NCBI RefSeq assembly: GCF_003992125.1 | Contig: NZ_RQUY01000010.1 | Location: forward strand, 1 to 64,000 | Reading direction: 5' to 3' | DNA from: Veillonella caviae | Lineage (GTDB): Bacteria > Bacillota > Negativicutes > Veillonellales > Veillonellaceae | Length of the DNA: 64,000 nucleotides | Shown: positions 36,854 to 46,650 of the stretch, piece by piece | Position numbering within the stretch: the first letter of the stretch is position 1 | Layout of the letters: each line of letters begins with the position of its first letter | The notes under the pieces: generated by a model | The model's database searches: none | What the model saw: the letters and a program-made list of their open reading frames with translations, nothing else | Told to the model about the DNA's origin: nothing | Position numbers and translations under genes: made by a program

Positions 36854-38134
36854 ATGTTAGACTTGAAATTTGTACGAGAAAATCTCGATTTGGTAAAACA
36901 AAATCTTGAAAATCGTCACACTAAAGGCGATTTAGAGACCCTTGTGGCTGCTTATGATGAAAGAAAGCAATTAATTCAACAAGTAGAAGAATTGAAAGCA
37001 CTGCGCAATTCTGTAACAGAAGAGATTAGCCAACTAAAGCGTAATAAAGAAAATGCTGATGATAAAATTGCAGAAATGAAGCGTGTTGGTGATGATATTT
37101 CTGTTTTAGATACACGTATTCGAGATGTAGAAACTACGCTTCGTGATGCGGCATTGATGTTACCTAATATGTGCGATGAATCCGTACCTGTTGGTGCCGA
37201 TGAAGAAGAAAATGTAGAGCAACGTAAATGGGGTGAACCTCGGACCTTTGATTTTGAACCACAAGCGCATTGGGATTTAGGGGAAAATTTAGATATTCTT
37301 GATTTTAACCGTGCAGCTAAAATGAGTGGGGCTCGTTTTACAGTGTACAAAGGTTTAGGCGCTCGCTTAGAGCGTGCGCTTATCAATTTCATGGTAGACC
37401 TTCATGTAGATAAACAAGGTTATACTGAAATGATGACACCATATATGGTAACTCGAGAAACATTGACAGGTACAGGGCAGCTGCCTAAATTCGCTGAAGA
37501 TATGTACCATGTAGAGGATACAGAATATTTCTTGATTCCTACTGCAGAAGTAACATTGACAAACTACCATAGTGGTGAGATTTTGAGTGAAGAAGATTTA
37601 CCTAAATATTACACTGCTTTTACTGCATGTTTCCGTGCTGAAGCGGGTTCAGCAGGTCGTGATACACGAGGCTTGATTCGTCAACATCAATTTAACAAAG
37701 TAGAAATGGTAAAATTAGCAAAGCCAGAAGATTCTTTCAAAGAATTAGAAAAATTGACTGATAATGCAGAAGACGTATTGCGTCTCTTGGAACTGCCATT
37801 CCGAGTAATCACTCTCTGCACTGGTGATATGGGCTTTGGTTCTGCAAAAACCTATGATGTAGAGGTATGGATGCCTGCACAAGGTAAATATCGTGAAATT
37901 TCTTCTTGTTCTAATATGACTGATTTCCAAGCACGTCGTGCGAATATTAAATTCCGTCGCGGACCAAAAGGAAAACCTGAATTTGTTCATACATTGAATG
38001 GGTCTGGTCTTGCTGTGGGGCGTACGGTAGCTGCCATTTTAGAAAATAATCAACAACCAGATGGTTCTGTGGTAATCCCTAAGGTTCTCGTACCATACAT
38101 GGGGGGCGTAGAGGTTATTACTCCAGCGAAATAA
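36854..38134 (+). CDS. serS: Seryl-tRNA synthetase
   Basis: 426-aa class II synthetase. N-terminal long coiled-coil arm (about 20-105) that holds the tRNA-Ser extra arm; motif 2 [21 protein letters not shown] with the serine/ATP site; motif 3 [16 protein letters not shown]. Start ATG 36854 gives [10 protein letters not shown], the usual SerRS beginning; the longer frame from TTG 36824 adds non-homologous residues. No T-box leader was found upstream. Confidence 0.96.
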   Translation: MLDLKFVRENLDLVKQNLENRHTKGDLETLVAAYDERKQLIQQVEELKALRNSVTEEISQLKRNKENADDKIAEMKRVGDDISVLDTRIRDVETTLRDAALMLPNMCDESVPVGADEEENVEQRKWGEPRTFDFEPQAHWDLGENLDILDFNRAAKMSGARFTVYKGLGARLERALINFMVDLHVDKQGYTEMMTPYMVTRETLTGTGQLPKFAEDMYHVEDTEYFLIPTAEVTLTNYHSGEILSEEDLPKYYTAFTACFRAEAGSAGRDTRGLIRQHQFNKVEMVKLAKPEDSFKELEKLTDNAEDVLRLLELPFRVITLCTGDMGFGSAKTYDVEVWMPAQGKYREISSCSNMTDFQARRANIKFRRGPKGKPEFVHTLNGSGLAVGRTVAAILENNQQPDGSVVIPKVLVPYMGGVEVITPAK

Positions 38135-38256
38135 AATCTTTTTAGTTGCTAATAGAGATTAGATACTGGCATTAATATGAAGCTTAGTATATGTTATGGA
38201 ATTCTATATGCATATGTTGGTAGCGGATAGTTTGAATAGTTATGTGAGGAACTGTT

Positions 38257-38901
38257 ATGAAATTTTTTATCGATACTGCTGAATTTGACGAAATTAAAGA
38301 GGCCTATTCTTTTGGATTTATCGATGGTGTAACTACAAATCCATCGTTGATTGTGAAAGCTAAACGAGATTTGCAACAAGTTATCAAAGAAATCGCAGAA
38401 CATGTAGATGGACCTGTTAGTGCTGAGGTCATTGCATCTGATGCAGAAGGCATGATACAAGAGGCTCATGAACTTGTAAAGTTAGGAGCTAATGTAGTCA
38501 TCAAAGTACCTATGACACCAGAAGGGCTGAAAGCCGTTGCAGTACTTTCAAAAGAAGGTATCAAAACAAATGTAACATTGATTTTCTCTGCTAATCAAGC
38601 TTTATTAGCTGCTCGTGCTGGCGCTACATATGTAAGTCCCTTTGTAGGCCGTATTGATGATATTAGTATGGATGGATTAACATTGATTCAAGATATTGCG
38701 GAAATCTTTGCTATTCATGGTATTGATACCGAAATTATTGCCGCTAGTGTGCGTACTCCATTGCATATTATGCAATGTGCTAAAGCGGGGGCTCACATTG
38801 CCACTGTACCATATAAAGTATTGTTACAAGCTATGAAACACCCTTTGACTGATGCTGGATTAGAAAAATTCATGGCTGATTGGAATCAAGCTAATCAATA
38901 A
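38257..38901 (+). CDS. Small transaldolase / fructose-6-phosphate aldolase-like protein
   Basis: 214-aa single TIM barrel. [16 protein letters not shown] and [12 protein letters not shown] start the family, and the Schiff-base Lys is K83 in NVVIKVPMT. It probably transfers dihydroxyacetone units in the non-oxidative pentose phosphate pathway (transaldolase, sometimes named tal/talC); the fructose-6-phosphate aldolase FSA activity of the same subfamily is the alternative. class II FBPase follows, fitting gluconeogenic sugar phosphate flow. Confidence 0.88.
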   Translation: MKFFIDTAEFDEIKEAYSFGFIDGVTTNPSLIVKAKRDLQQVIKEIAEHVDGPVSAEVIASDAEGMIQEAHELVKLGANVVIKVPMTPEGLKAVAVLSKEGIKTNVTLIFSANQALLAARAGATYVSPFVGRIDDISMDGLTLIQDIAEIFAIHGIDTEIIAASVRTPLHIMQCAKAGAHIATVPYKVLLQAMKHPLTDAGLEKFMADWNQANQ

Positions 38902-39021
38902 TATAGTTACTCTATCCCGTTGGTATCACTTAGTTTTGGAGTTGTTAGGGATTAAAGGGGATAGAAATAAGGCCCTAATACAGAGCCGTTGAATACATAT
39001 CTCTTATAAGGAGGTCTTAAG

Positions 39022-39984
39022 ATGGATCGTACATTGTCTTTAGAATTTGCTCGTGTTGTAGAAGCAGCTGCACTTCGCAGTGGGCGTTTGTTAGGTCGTG
39101 GTCAAAAGGATGCTGCTGATGGGCTCGCTGTTGATGCTATGCGTCAAGCCTTTGATTCGGTACGTATTTCTGGTACTGTAGTTATTGGGGAAGGTGAAAT
39201 CGATGAAGCACCTATGTTATATATTGGTGAACATGTTGGTGCCGGTGGTCCAGAAGTAGATATTGCAGTAGACCCTATTGAAGGGACAAATTTAATTGCA
39301 AAAGGGCAAAATGGTGCTATTGCAGTTATGGCTATTGCGGAAAAAGGCGGTTTGTTGCATGCGCCAGATATGTATATGGAAAAACTTTGCGTAGGTCCTC
39401 GCGGTGCAGGAGCTATTGATATTAATAAGTCGTTAACCGAGAATATTAAATCTGTAGCAGCTAAGATGGAACGTAATGTAGATGAAATTAACCTTGTTAT
39501 GCTTGATCGTGAACGCCACTATGGTTTAATGCAAGAAGCTCGTGATTTAGGGGCTCGCATTATGCTTATTTCTGATGGTGATGTAAATCCTGCAATGGAA
39601 TGTTGTATCGAAGGCTCTGGTGTACATATGGTAGTAGGTACTGGTGGTGCTCCAGAAGGTGTCTTAGCTGCAGCTGCTCTTAAATGTGTAGGCGGTGATA
39701 TGCAAGCACGTTTGAAACCAGAAACGGAAGAAGAAATTCGTCGTTGTCATGAAATGGGCATTAAAGATGTAAATCAAGTGTTGACATTAGATGATTTGGT
39801 ACGTAGCGACGATGTTATTTTTGCAGCTACAGCTATTACTCGTGGTAATTTGCTAAACCCAATCCAATATTTCCCTGGTGGTGCTCGTACACATACTATT
39901 GTGATGCGTTCTAAAACTGGAACTGTGCGATTCTTAGATACAATTCATATGGATGAGAAATTAAAAACGTTGAAAGCTCGTTAA
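39022..39984 (+). CDS. glpX: Fructose-1,6-bisphosphatase, class II
   Basis: 320-aa metal-dependent phosphatase of the GlpX type, releasing phosphate from fructose-1,6-bisphosphate in gluconeogenesis. VIGEGEIDEAPMLYIGE and AVDPIEGTNLIAKG carry the acidic metal ligands; GTGGAPEGVLAAAALKC is family-typical. Strong Shine-Dalgarno AAGGAGG. Gluconeogenesis is essential for an organism growing on lactate rather than sugars (inference). Confidence 0.94.
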   Translation: MDRTLSLEFARVVEAAALRSGRLLGRGQKDAADGLAVDAMRQAFDSVRISGTVVIGEGEIDEAPMLYIGEHVGAGGPEVDIAVDPIEGTNLIAKGQNGAIAVMAIAEKGGLLHAPDMYMEKLCVGPRGAGAIDINKSLTENIKSVAAKMERNVDEINLVMLDRERHYGLMQEARDLGARIMLISDGDVNPAMECCIEGSGVHMVVGTGGAPEGVLAAAALKCVGGDMQARLKPETEEEIRRCHEMGIKDVNQVLTLDDLVRSDDVIFAATAITRGNLLNPIQYFPGGARTHTIVMRSKTGTVRFLDTIHMDEKLKTLKAR

Positions 39985-40085
39985 TTGAAATATATGCTTA
40001 CTTTTTACTTGTCAATGATAAAGATACTTTATTGAGACTATAAGGTCAGTAGTTTAAGCATTATATAATTGTATATGAACTCCGT

Positions 40086-40126
40086 AAAAATCCCCTAAGA
40101 CTATCCATTAATCTTAGGGGATTTTA
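40086..40126 (+). terminator. Terminator after glpX
   Basis: Perfect 14-bp stem AAAATCCCCTAAGA (40087-40100) / TCTTAGGGGATTTT (40112-40125). It sits just before the murA promoter. Confidence 0.9.
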
Positions 40127-40127
40127 C

Positions 40128-40157
40128 TTGATGAGAACTATGTAAAAATAGTATAAT
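40128..40157 (+). promoter_or_regulatory. murA promoter
   Basis: -35 TTGATG (40128-40133), 18-bp spacer, -10 TATAAT (40152-40157). It would start the envelope supercluster transcript. Confidence 0.6.
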
Positions 40158-40229
40158 AAGATTTAGTATATAACAGTATGACATATACAGCTTTGGCTGC
40201 TAACTATAAGATGTGTAGGAGGAATTCTT

Positions 40230-41495
40230 TTGGAAAAGCTAATCATAAAAGGTGGTAATCGACTTGAAGGGCGAATTCGTGTAAGTAGTGCTAAAAATGC
40301 GGTCCTTCCGATTATTGCGGCTACACTATTGGCGTCGACACCAAGTAAGTTATTGGACATTCCTAATTTGGAAGACGTAGGTACTATTTCCCAAGTTATT
40401 GAATCATTAGGTGTAAAAATCACTCGTAATGATGCTGATGGGGAGATTATCTTTGACGCATCCATGTTAACTGCTACAGAAGCACCAAGTGAATTAGTTC
40501 GAAAAATGCGTGCATCCTTCCTCGTAATGGGACCATTATTGGCTCGTAAAGGGGCTGCTAAAATTTATATGCCTGGTGGTTGTGCTATTGGCGCACGTCC
40601 TATTGATTTACATTTAAAAGCCTTTGAGGCACTGGGCGCTAAGATTGAAGTAACCGAAGATTATGTGTGTGCTGAAGCGCCAAATGGTTTAAAAGGCACC
40701 CAAATTTACCTCGATTTCCCAAGTGTAGGGGCTACTGAAAACGTAATTATGGCTGCGTCTATGGCTGAAGGTAAAACGATTATCGAAAATGCTGCAGAAG
40801 AACCTGAAATTGTTGATTTAGCAACATTTTTGAATGCTATGGGGGCTAATATTCGAGGTGCTGGTACAAATGTAATTCGCATCGAAGGTGTACCATCTTT
40901 GCATGGTGCCATTCACACAGTAATTCCTGATCGTATTGAAGCTGGTACATATCTTATTGCAGCGGCTATGGCTGGTGGTGATGTGTTTGTAGAAAACGCA
41001 TTGCCTGAGCATTTAAAACCAGTGGTAGCGAAATTGAAAGAAGCAGGAGTAACTGTAGAAGAAGATATTGATGGTATTCGCGTTATTAGTTCTGGTAAAG
41101 GATTGAAAGCTGTAGATATTAAAACACTACCATATCCAGGTTTTCCAACTGATATGCAAGCACAATTTATGGCTTTTACAACCATTGCAGAAGGTACGAG
41201 TACTGTAACGGAAACGGTGTTTGAAAATCGTTTTATGCATGTTGCGGAACTTCGTAAAATGGGGGCTCATATTGATATCGATAATCGTAAAGCTATCGTT
41301 GAAGGAATGCCGACATTGCATGGTGCTGAGGTAAACGCTACAGATTTACGAGCTGGTGCAGCCCTTGTTTGTGCAGGTCTTGCTGCAGAAGGTACTACGA
41401 AAATTGGTCGGTTACATCACATTGACCGTGGTTATGATGATTTAGTGGGTAAATTGAAAAGGTTAGGTGCCGATATTGTTCGGGTTGACGAATAA
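40230..41495 (+). CDS. murA: UDP-N-acetylglucosamine 1-carboxyvinyltransferase
   Basis: 421 aa, first committed enzyme of peptidoglycan synthesis: adds enolpyruvate from PEP to UDP-GlcNAc. Catalytic loop Cys is C118 in [14 protein letters not shown], so fosfomycin sensitivity is expected. Starts with TTG 40230 after TAGGAGGA, giving [16 protein letters not shown]. The end overlaps the in-frame extension of the next reading frame. It opens the envelope supercluster. Confidence 0.95.
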   Translation: MEKLIIKGGNRLEGRIRVSSAKNAVLPIIAATLLASTPSKLLDIPNLEDVGTISQVIESLGVKITRNDADGEIIFDASMLTATEAPSELVRKMRASFLVMGPLLARKGAAKIYMPGGCAIGARPIDLHLKAFEALGAKIEVTEDYVCAEAPNGLKGTQIYLDFPSVGATENVIMAASMAEGKTIIENAAEEPEIVDLATFLNAMGANIRGAGTNVIRIEGVPSLHGAIHTVIPDRIEAGTYLIAAAMAGGDVFVENALPEHLKPVVAKLKEAGVTVEEDIDGIRVISSGKGLKAVDIKTLPYPGFPTDMQAQFMAFTTIAEGTSTVTETVFENRFMHVAELRKMGAHIDIDNRKAIVEGMPTLHGAEVNATDLRAGAALVCAGLAAEGTTKIGRLHHIDRGYDDLVGKLKRLGADIVRVDE

Positions 41496-42957
41496 GAATA
41501 GGAACCAAAAACAGAATACATTGAAACGAAGCCGGCGTAAACAAGTGCCGGCTTCAAGTCGCATAAATAGATTGGCGAATAATAGTGGGAGTGAGGATGC
41601 TTCCAGTTATATAGAAGGTGCTGGTAGTGTACACTCTGATGTGGACGCCCTTCATGGCCGTAATGCCACAATAAATTCACAGGCTAACTCGCGTCGTATT
41701 ATTCGGCGTAAAAAGAGAATTAATCAACAGATTGCATCACAACCTGTATTGAGTCGTATTGATAGTAAACTAAAAGAACTTGTAAAAAATCGTACGACTC
41801 GTAGTGCCTCCGTTAAGGTTACTGCTATGCGTCGTAAAGAACGGCAAGAAAAACGAATGGAGCCTATTGCAAAAACGACACCGGCTATGACATTGAAGCG
41901 AATAGTGTCGCCTGTTAATGTAGGTGAAGCAGTCGCAAAGATTGGCCGATTATTGACATTTGATTTGGGCATTGATTTAGGTACCGCCAATGTATTGATT
42001 TATGCGAAAGGAAAAGGGCTTGTCCTTGATGAACCTTCATGTGTAGCAAAAGAGACTCATACTGGTGATGTACTTGCAGTTGGTGAAGAAGCACGTCGTA
42101 TGATTGGTCGTACGCCGAGAGGTATCTCTGTGATTCATCCTGTGCAGGCTGGAGTTATTGCTGATTACGATATGACCGAGTTTATGCTGAAATATTTTAT
42201 TCGCTCTGTAGTACCTGCGTCTCGGCTTATGAAAACACGTATTGTCGTATGTGTACCATCAGGGATTACACCTGTTGAAAAGCGTGCTATTTTAGAAGCT
42301 CTTCTTCGTACTGGGGCTAAAAAAACCGTACTCATAGAAGAGCCTTTAGCTGCTGCGATGGGAACTAATTTAAATGAAGCAGAACAAGTTGGGGCTATGG
42401 TAGTTGATATTGGTGGTGGAACTACAGATATTGCAGTTCTATCTGATACCGGTGTTGTAGTGAGTGAATCTATTCGTATTGGTGGGGGCACTTTTACAGA
42501 CTCTATCATTCGTTATGTACGAAGAAAAAAGAAATTAGTTATTGGGCCCTTAACGGCTGAGGAGATAAAGGTTTCCATAGGCACTGTAGACAGACGTTCT
42601 CAAGAGGAAATAGTGGATATTCGCGGTCGTGATGTTATATCAGGACTGCCTAAGACCGTAAGCCTTACGTCTCTGGAAATTCAACGTGCCTTAGAATCAC
42701 AAGTGATGAGTATTCTGGAGGGGGTTAAGGGAATATTAGAAAAAACACCTCCAGAGTTAGTAGCTTCTATTAGTGATCATGGTATTATTCTAACGGGTGG
42801 CGGTGTATTAATTGACGGTTTAGACCGAGTGATTACTCGCTCTGTTGGCATTGCGGCATATGTAGTGGAAAATCCTCGGTATGCAGTTATAAAAGGGGTG
42901 GCTAAAGCTTTGGATGAAATGGCGTCTCTTCGTGATACATTAGAAGATTTGCAATAA
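41467..42957 (+). CDS. MreB/Mbl-like actin homologue with basic N-terminal extension
   Basis: 496 aa as read from GTG 41467. Residues 164-496 are a complete bacterial actin: phosphate-1 [19 protein letters not shown], connect and phosphate-2 [15 protein letters not shown], and adenosine motif [11 protein letters not shown]. The first ~160 residues are Lys/Arg/Ser-rich, low-complexity and absent from MreB (usual length ~335-345). The real start may instead be ATG 41827 (M121, weak AAGG upstream). A 9-bp hairpin (41528-41555) lies within the extension. MreB directs wall elongation under the inner membrane; here it follows murA. Confidence 0.75.
   Translation: MPILFGLTNKNRNQKQNTLKRSRRKQVPASSRINRLANNSGSEDASSYIEGAGSVHSDVDALHGRNATINSQANSRRIIRRKKRINQQIASQPVLSRIDSKLKELVKNRTTRSASVKVTAMRRKERQEKRMEPIAKTTPAMTLKRIVSPVNVGEAVAKIGRLLTFDLGIDLGTANVLIYAKGKGLVLDEPSCVAKETHTGDVLAVGEEARRMIGRTPRGISVIHPVQAGVIADYDMTEFMLKYFIRSVVPASRLMKTRIVVCVPSGITPVEKRAILEALLRTGAKKTVLIEEPLAAAMGTNLNEAEQVGAMVVDIGGGTTDIAVLSDTGVVVSESIRIGGGTFTDSIIRYVRRKKKLVIGPLTAEEIKVSIGTVDRRSQEEIVDIRGRDVISGLPKTVSLTSLEIQRALESQVMSILEGVKGILEKTPPELVASISDHGIILTGGGVLIDGLDRVITRSVGIAAYVVENPRYAVIKGVAKALDEMASLRDTLEDLQ
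41528..41555 (+). repeat. Hairpin just after murA, inside the MreB-like extension
   Basis: Perfect 9-bp GC-rich stem GAAGCCGGC (41528-41536) / GCCGGCTTC (41547-41555), 10-nt loop, no T-tract. It begins 32 nt after the murA stop. It may be a processing or partial-termination signal, which would argue for a later MreB start. Confidence 0.5.
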
Positions 42958-42990
42958 TAATGCAACGTTACAATAGAGAAAGGAGCCTTT

Positions 42991-43491
42991 ATGATTCGTC
43001 GAACTCTGTTAGCAGTATTAGCAACCACTATTTTAGGGAATACAGCTTTCGCAGGTGATTTAACAGCTGTTCGGATATCTAACTATGATGGCACGAGCCG
43101 TATTGTATTAGACTTGACAGAATTGCCACTGTCTTGGACTAAATCTTATAATGATACGACTAATACGGTAACCTTGAATTTAGCGAATACAAATAATAAA
43201 GTTAATCAATCCATAGATAGGGATACCAATCAAAAGGGAGTGCTAAAAGGTATTGGGTTTACCACAATTAACGGTGGATTACAAGTTAAATTGATAGGTA
43301 ATCAAGATATTAATTATCATGCTTTTACTTTATCTAAACCAGAACGTCTTGTGGTGGATATGTTTTCTGATTATAGTCAAAAGACGACTCGAAACATTAA
43401 CGACTCTATACAAATATCAAAAATTAAAAGTACTGTGCAGAAGGTATCATTCAGGCGTTATCTATGGTGGTTAGTAATGAATCGCCTATGA
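42991..43491 (+). pseudogene. AMIN-domain fragment, 5' part of a probably frameshifted gene
   Basis: 166-aa reading frame with signal peptide (MIRRTLLAVLATTILGNTAFA) and an AMIN-like beta domain (about 24-125: ISNYDGTSRIVLDLTE, FTLSKPERLVVDMF). AMIN domains bind peptidoglycan or target periplasmic proteins. The last ~17 residues (KVSFRRYLWWLVMNRL) look out of frame. The reading continues in the -1 frame at 43428-44324 with a second domain, so one AMIN-glycosidase gene seems split, probably by a missing base in AAAA 43426-43429. A genuine short AMIN protein is the alternative. Confidence 0.6.
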
Positions 43492-44324
43492 AAATTATCA
43501 ATTCTACACAAGGTATAGCATTGTCTCAAATTGGTCAATCTCATGTAGCGGCAGTTGGGTTAAAGACGGTAAATGCTAATTTTGATAAACCATATGCAGT
43601 GAGCAAAACAGGTGAAGCGGATGTTGATAAAATACAATCTACTGGGGTGTTGCGATATACGCCTAGTAGAGGTTATTTTGTAGAAGAGAAGCGACCTTTG
43701 TTACAAGCAAAAGCTGGTAACGATACATTGTTGATTTCTGCTGTTAATGAACCGCGTCGTAACAATACGTTAACATTGTATACAAATCAGTATGGTTCCT
43801 CTACCAATACCAATCAATATGGTTATGAAGTGACTGTTAAGTCTGGGAAAGTGGTAAATCTATCAAAAGGGAATTCGCCCATAACTGAGGGGGGATATGT
43901 CCTTTCTGCACATGGCGAAGCGATTAAAGCATTAAAAACTTTGAAAGTAGGTACCCCTGTTGTACTAGAAACGAGACCAGAGTTAGCTAAAATTGATACT
44001 GATGGGGGATCCTTGTTTGAGGGAGGAACATTGGTGTTGAAGCAGGGGCATTATGTAGGTCCTAGCCATTCGCTAAATGAAAGTCGTTCGTTAATAGGTA
44101 CTACGAAGGATGAAAAGTTAGTGGTTGCTGTTGTTGACAAAGCATTACCTACATCGGTGGGGGTTACCTTAGAGGAGGGTGCAGCATTACTATCTTCTAT
44201 GGGGGCTATTAATGGATTTGAGTTATCTAACCAAGGTGGTGTTGATATAACAGTTAATCGAGATTATATTCATAAAACTGACAATCAATACACAGAATAT
44301 AAAAATATATTGCTTATCAAATAA
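43428..44324 (+). pseudogene. Phosphodiester-glycosidase-like fragment, 3' part
   Basis: Open from 43428 to the stop at 44324, with an internal ATG at 43464 that lacks a Shine-Dalgarno. TLYTNQYGSSTNTNQYGYEV, SKGNSPITEGGYVLSAHG and VGTPVVLETRPEL match the central and C-terminal part of secreted phosphodiester glycosidase (NAGPA-like) proteins. The usual INGGYF-type motif near the domain start was not found, so part may be deleted or degenerate. It has no signal peptide of its own, which supports its being the tail of the AMIN frame. A sequencing error or true loss cannot be separated. Confidence 0.55.
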
Positions 44325-44343
44325 AAGTTGTGTGCAATTTTGT

Positions 44344-44372
44344 TTGAGAAAAACATTTAAATTTAGTATAAT
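44344..44372 (+). promoter_or_regulatory. Promoter of the lipoyl-like/S55/mla segment
   Basis: -35 TTGAGA (44344-44349), 17-bp spacer, -10 TATAAT (44367-44372). About 37 nt before the lipoyl-like gene. Confidence 0.7.
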
Positions 44373-44408
44373 ACACTTATGTATCTAATTAAAAAAGGAG
44401 GGAGCGTT

Positions 44409-44693
44409 ATGAAAAAAACAATGTTAGCCTTAGTTGCATTAACAGCAATAGGCATTACTTCTGCAATGGCGGCCCCTGTATCATATCAAAGTGTATTAAC
44501 AGGTAAAGTAGCTTCTGTTGTTAATGTTGGTGCGCCTGTTACAGAGGGACAGACATTAGTAACTGTAGAAACCTTAGCAGGTCCAATGGCGGCAGCTAAA
44601 TCTACTGTAACTGGTACTGTATCTGCAGTGAATGTTACAGTAGGATCTGACGTTTCTCGTGACCAAGTCGTTGTCACAGTGGAAAGCAAATAA
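44409..44693 (+). CDS. Small secreted biotinyl/lipoyl-like domain protein
   Basis: 94 aa: signal peptide (1-23, cut after AMA) and one lipoyl-like domain built of two similar halves, VLTGKVASVVNVGAPVTEGQ and TVTGTVSAVNVTVGSDVSRD, each followed by a VTVE strand. The halves mimic the hammerhead of biotinyl/lipoyl and HlyD/RND-adaptor domains. The usual MKM/DKA turn is LAGPMAAAKS, so no standard modification Lys. An exported free-standing lipoyl-like module is unusual. AAAGGAGGGAG sets ATG 44409. It precedes the S55 protease by 11 nt. Function unknown. Confidence 0.75.
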   Translation: MKKTMLALVALTAIGITSAMAAPVSYQSVLTGKVASVVNVGAPVTEGQTLVTVETLAGPMAAAKSTVTGTVSAVNVTVGSDVSRDQVVVTVESK

Positions 44694-44704
44694 AGGAGAT
44701 AGGA

Positions 44705-46639
44705 ATGAAGTTTACTCATTCTTGGCGTCGGTATAGAAAAACGATACTGGCGCTTTTCTTCTGTAGTGCTCTAACATCGGTGCAGGCTGTAGATTTTATG
44801 TCTGTTAGTGATGTTGAGACCGGTATGGAAGGTATAGCAAAAACAGTAATTGTGGGAGATACCATTTCTGCTTTTGATGTAAAGGTATTAGGTGTTATGA
44901 AGGATAAAGGTCCTTCGGGTCATTTGATATTGGCAAAATTCTCAGGCCCTGTAATGGAACAGACTGGTGGTATTGCACATGGTATGAGTGGTAGCCCTGT
45001 ATATATCAATGGTAAGTTAGTTGGTGCTGTAGCTTATGGTTGGGGTTTTGCAGATGGTACTATTGGTATGATTACACCTATCGAAGATATGGTGAAACTA
45101 TGGAATATTCCGTATGAAAAAAATCTGACTAACATATGGTCTGACCAACAATTAATCCCTATGAAAACACCATTGATGGCTTATGGTTTTGATAGAACAT
45201 CGATGGATTACTTTAAATCTAAATTACCACAATATAATTATGAAACCTATGATACGGCTTCCTCTAGTGGTGATGATATAGCTAAACCACTTGTAGATGG
45301 TGGTTCTGTAGCAGCTCTCTTAGTAGATGGTGATTTAAAACTTGGTGCTATTGGTACTGTTACTTATGTAGATGGTAATCAAATAGTAGCTTTTGGACAT
45401 CCATTTTTAAAACATGGTTCAGCTAATTATTTTATGCATAATGCCAATATTTTTACCGTAGTTAAAAGTTATGAATCAGCTTTTAAATTAGGATCTATGG
45501 GTAGTGAAATCGGGACCGTAACAGAAGATCGTGGTGCTGGTATTGCTGGTGTATCTGGTGTTATTTCTAGTGGCATTCCAATGCGATTTAATCTAATTGA
45601 TTTAGATATGGGGCGAGATACAGTCTCTAATGTGAAAGTTATTGAAGATAAGGAGATGACCCCTACATTAGCGGCTACGTCTTTATATAATATGCTTAAT
45701 AAAACATTGGATCGTAGTGGTTCTGGTACAGCTACTATTAGTTATACTATTACGCCTAGAAATAAAAATTTAAAATCATTAACTAGAACGAATATGTTCT
45801 ATAGCTCTGATTCTATTAGTGAAAAAACAGTTGATGAGTTCTATAATGTTATTGACGTGTTGATGAATAATCGTTTTATTGATTATGAAATTACTGATAT
45901 TCAGGTGAAAACAAAGGTAACACAAGATAAGAAAACAGCTAAGCTCATTGATGCCACTGCATCTTCTACTATTGTTTCACCAGGAGATACCATTGTTATC
46001 GATGTCGTTCTTGAACCATATCGTGGCGATAAAATCGTTAAGGAAATTTTCTTTACTGTTCCTAAAGATAAACCTCTTGGGACCTATACATTAGAAGTTC
46101 GTGGTGGTGGAGAAATTCCTTTGCCATATGTACTGGAAAAACAGAAATACAATCTTACTGATGAAGTAATACGTCGATTAAAAGTATATAAAGATTTTGA
46201 CGATTTGTTTGATGAATTGCAAAAAACAGATACGAATAATCAAATTGTTGTTGAATTCTTAGAAGATGGTATTAGCTTAGTTAATGAAGAATCATCTACA
46301 AAAGCTGTAAAAAAAGCAAAACTACGAGATGTAGAAGAGAAACCATCACCAGAGGGGATTAAGAAAAAGAAATCTACTGATGATATTGGCGATGGTAAAG
46401 ATGATGATAAGAAAAAGGAAAAAACTGCAGTTGATACAGAATATATTGTACAAGGTGATGGGCAATTTACAATTCAAGTTATGGATCCACGTAAGCGAGA
46501 TAAAGTGTTAGAAAAACGTGAAAAAGAAGCGAAAGCTAAGGCGAAAATGGAACATAAATTAGAATTAGAAAAACTAGAGCATTCAAAAGATAGTGAAAAA
46601 GTATCGGGTAGCAAAAATAAACAAGATGTAGCTAAGTAA
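44705..46639 (+). CDS. SpoIVB-type (S55) serine protease-like exported protein
   Basis: 644 aa. Signal peptide (1-28). Residues 85-112 carry TGGIAHGMSGSPVYINGKLV with probable nucleophile S97, as in the end of SpoIVB. Residues 215-240 have GAIGTVTYVDGNQIVAFGHPF with probable H232, like the beginning of SpoIVB's catalytic domain, so motif order is reversed. A beta-rich region and a highly charged Lys/Asp/Glu tail (about 530-644) follow. Sporulation is not expected here; a periplasmic envelope-quality or signalling protease is inferred. Sits 11 nt before mlaE. Confidence 0.75.
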   Translation: MKFTHSWRRYRKTILALFFCSALTSVQAVDFMSVSDVETGMEGIAKTVIVGDTISAFDVKVLGVMKDKGPSGHLILAKFSGPVMEQTGGIAHGMSGSPVYINGKLVGAVAYGWGFADGTIGMITPIEDMVKLWNIPYEKNLTNIWSDQQLIPMKTPLMAYGFDRTSMDYFKSKLPQYNYETYDTASSSGDDIAKPLVDGGSVAALLVDGDLKLGAIGTVTYVDGNQIVAFGHPFLKHGSANYFMHNANIFTVVKSYESAFKLGSMGSEIGTVTEDRGAGIAGVSGVISSGIPMRFNLIDLDMGRDTVSNVKVIEDKEMTPTLAATSLYNMLNKTLDRSGSGTATISYTITPRNKNLKSLTRTNMFYSSDSISEKTVDEFYNVIDVLMNNRFIDYEITDIQVKTKVTQDKKTAKLIDATASSTIVSPGDTIVIDVVLEPYRGDKIVKEIFFTVPKDKPLGTYTLEVRGGGEIPLPYVLEKQKYNLTDEVIRRLKVYKDFDDLFDELQKTDTNNQIVVEFLEDGISLVNEESSTKAVKKAKLRDVEEKPSPEGIKKKKSTDDIGDGKDDDKKKEKTAVDTEYIVQGDGQFTIQVMDPRKRDKVLEKREKEAKAKAKMEHKLELEKLEHSKDSEKVSGSKNKQDVAK

Positions 46640-46650
46640 GGAGGAGCACG

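Noticed and set aside
41467-41495. murA/MreB overlap taken as proof of translational coupling
   Set aside because: The overlap depends on the uncertain GTG 41467; AAAAGG upstream is weak and an internal ATG start is possible.
43410-43492. Programmed -1 frameshift linking the AMIN and glycosidase frames
   Set aside because: No X-XXY-YYZ slippery heptamer in the overlap and no following pseudoknot seen; the -1 frame has a TAA at 43425, so slippage at the nearby A-runs before it would not work.
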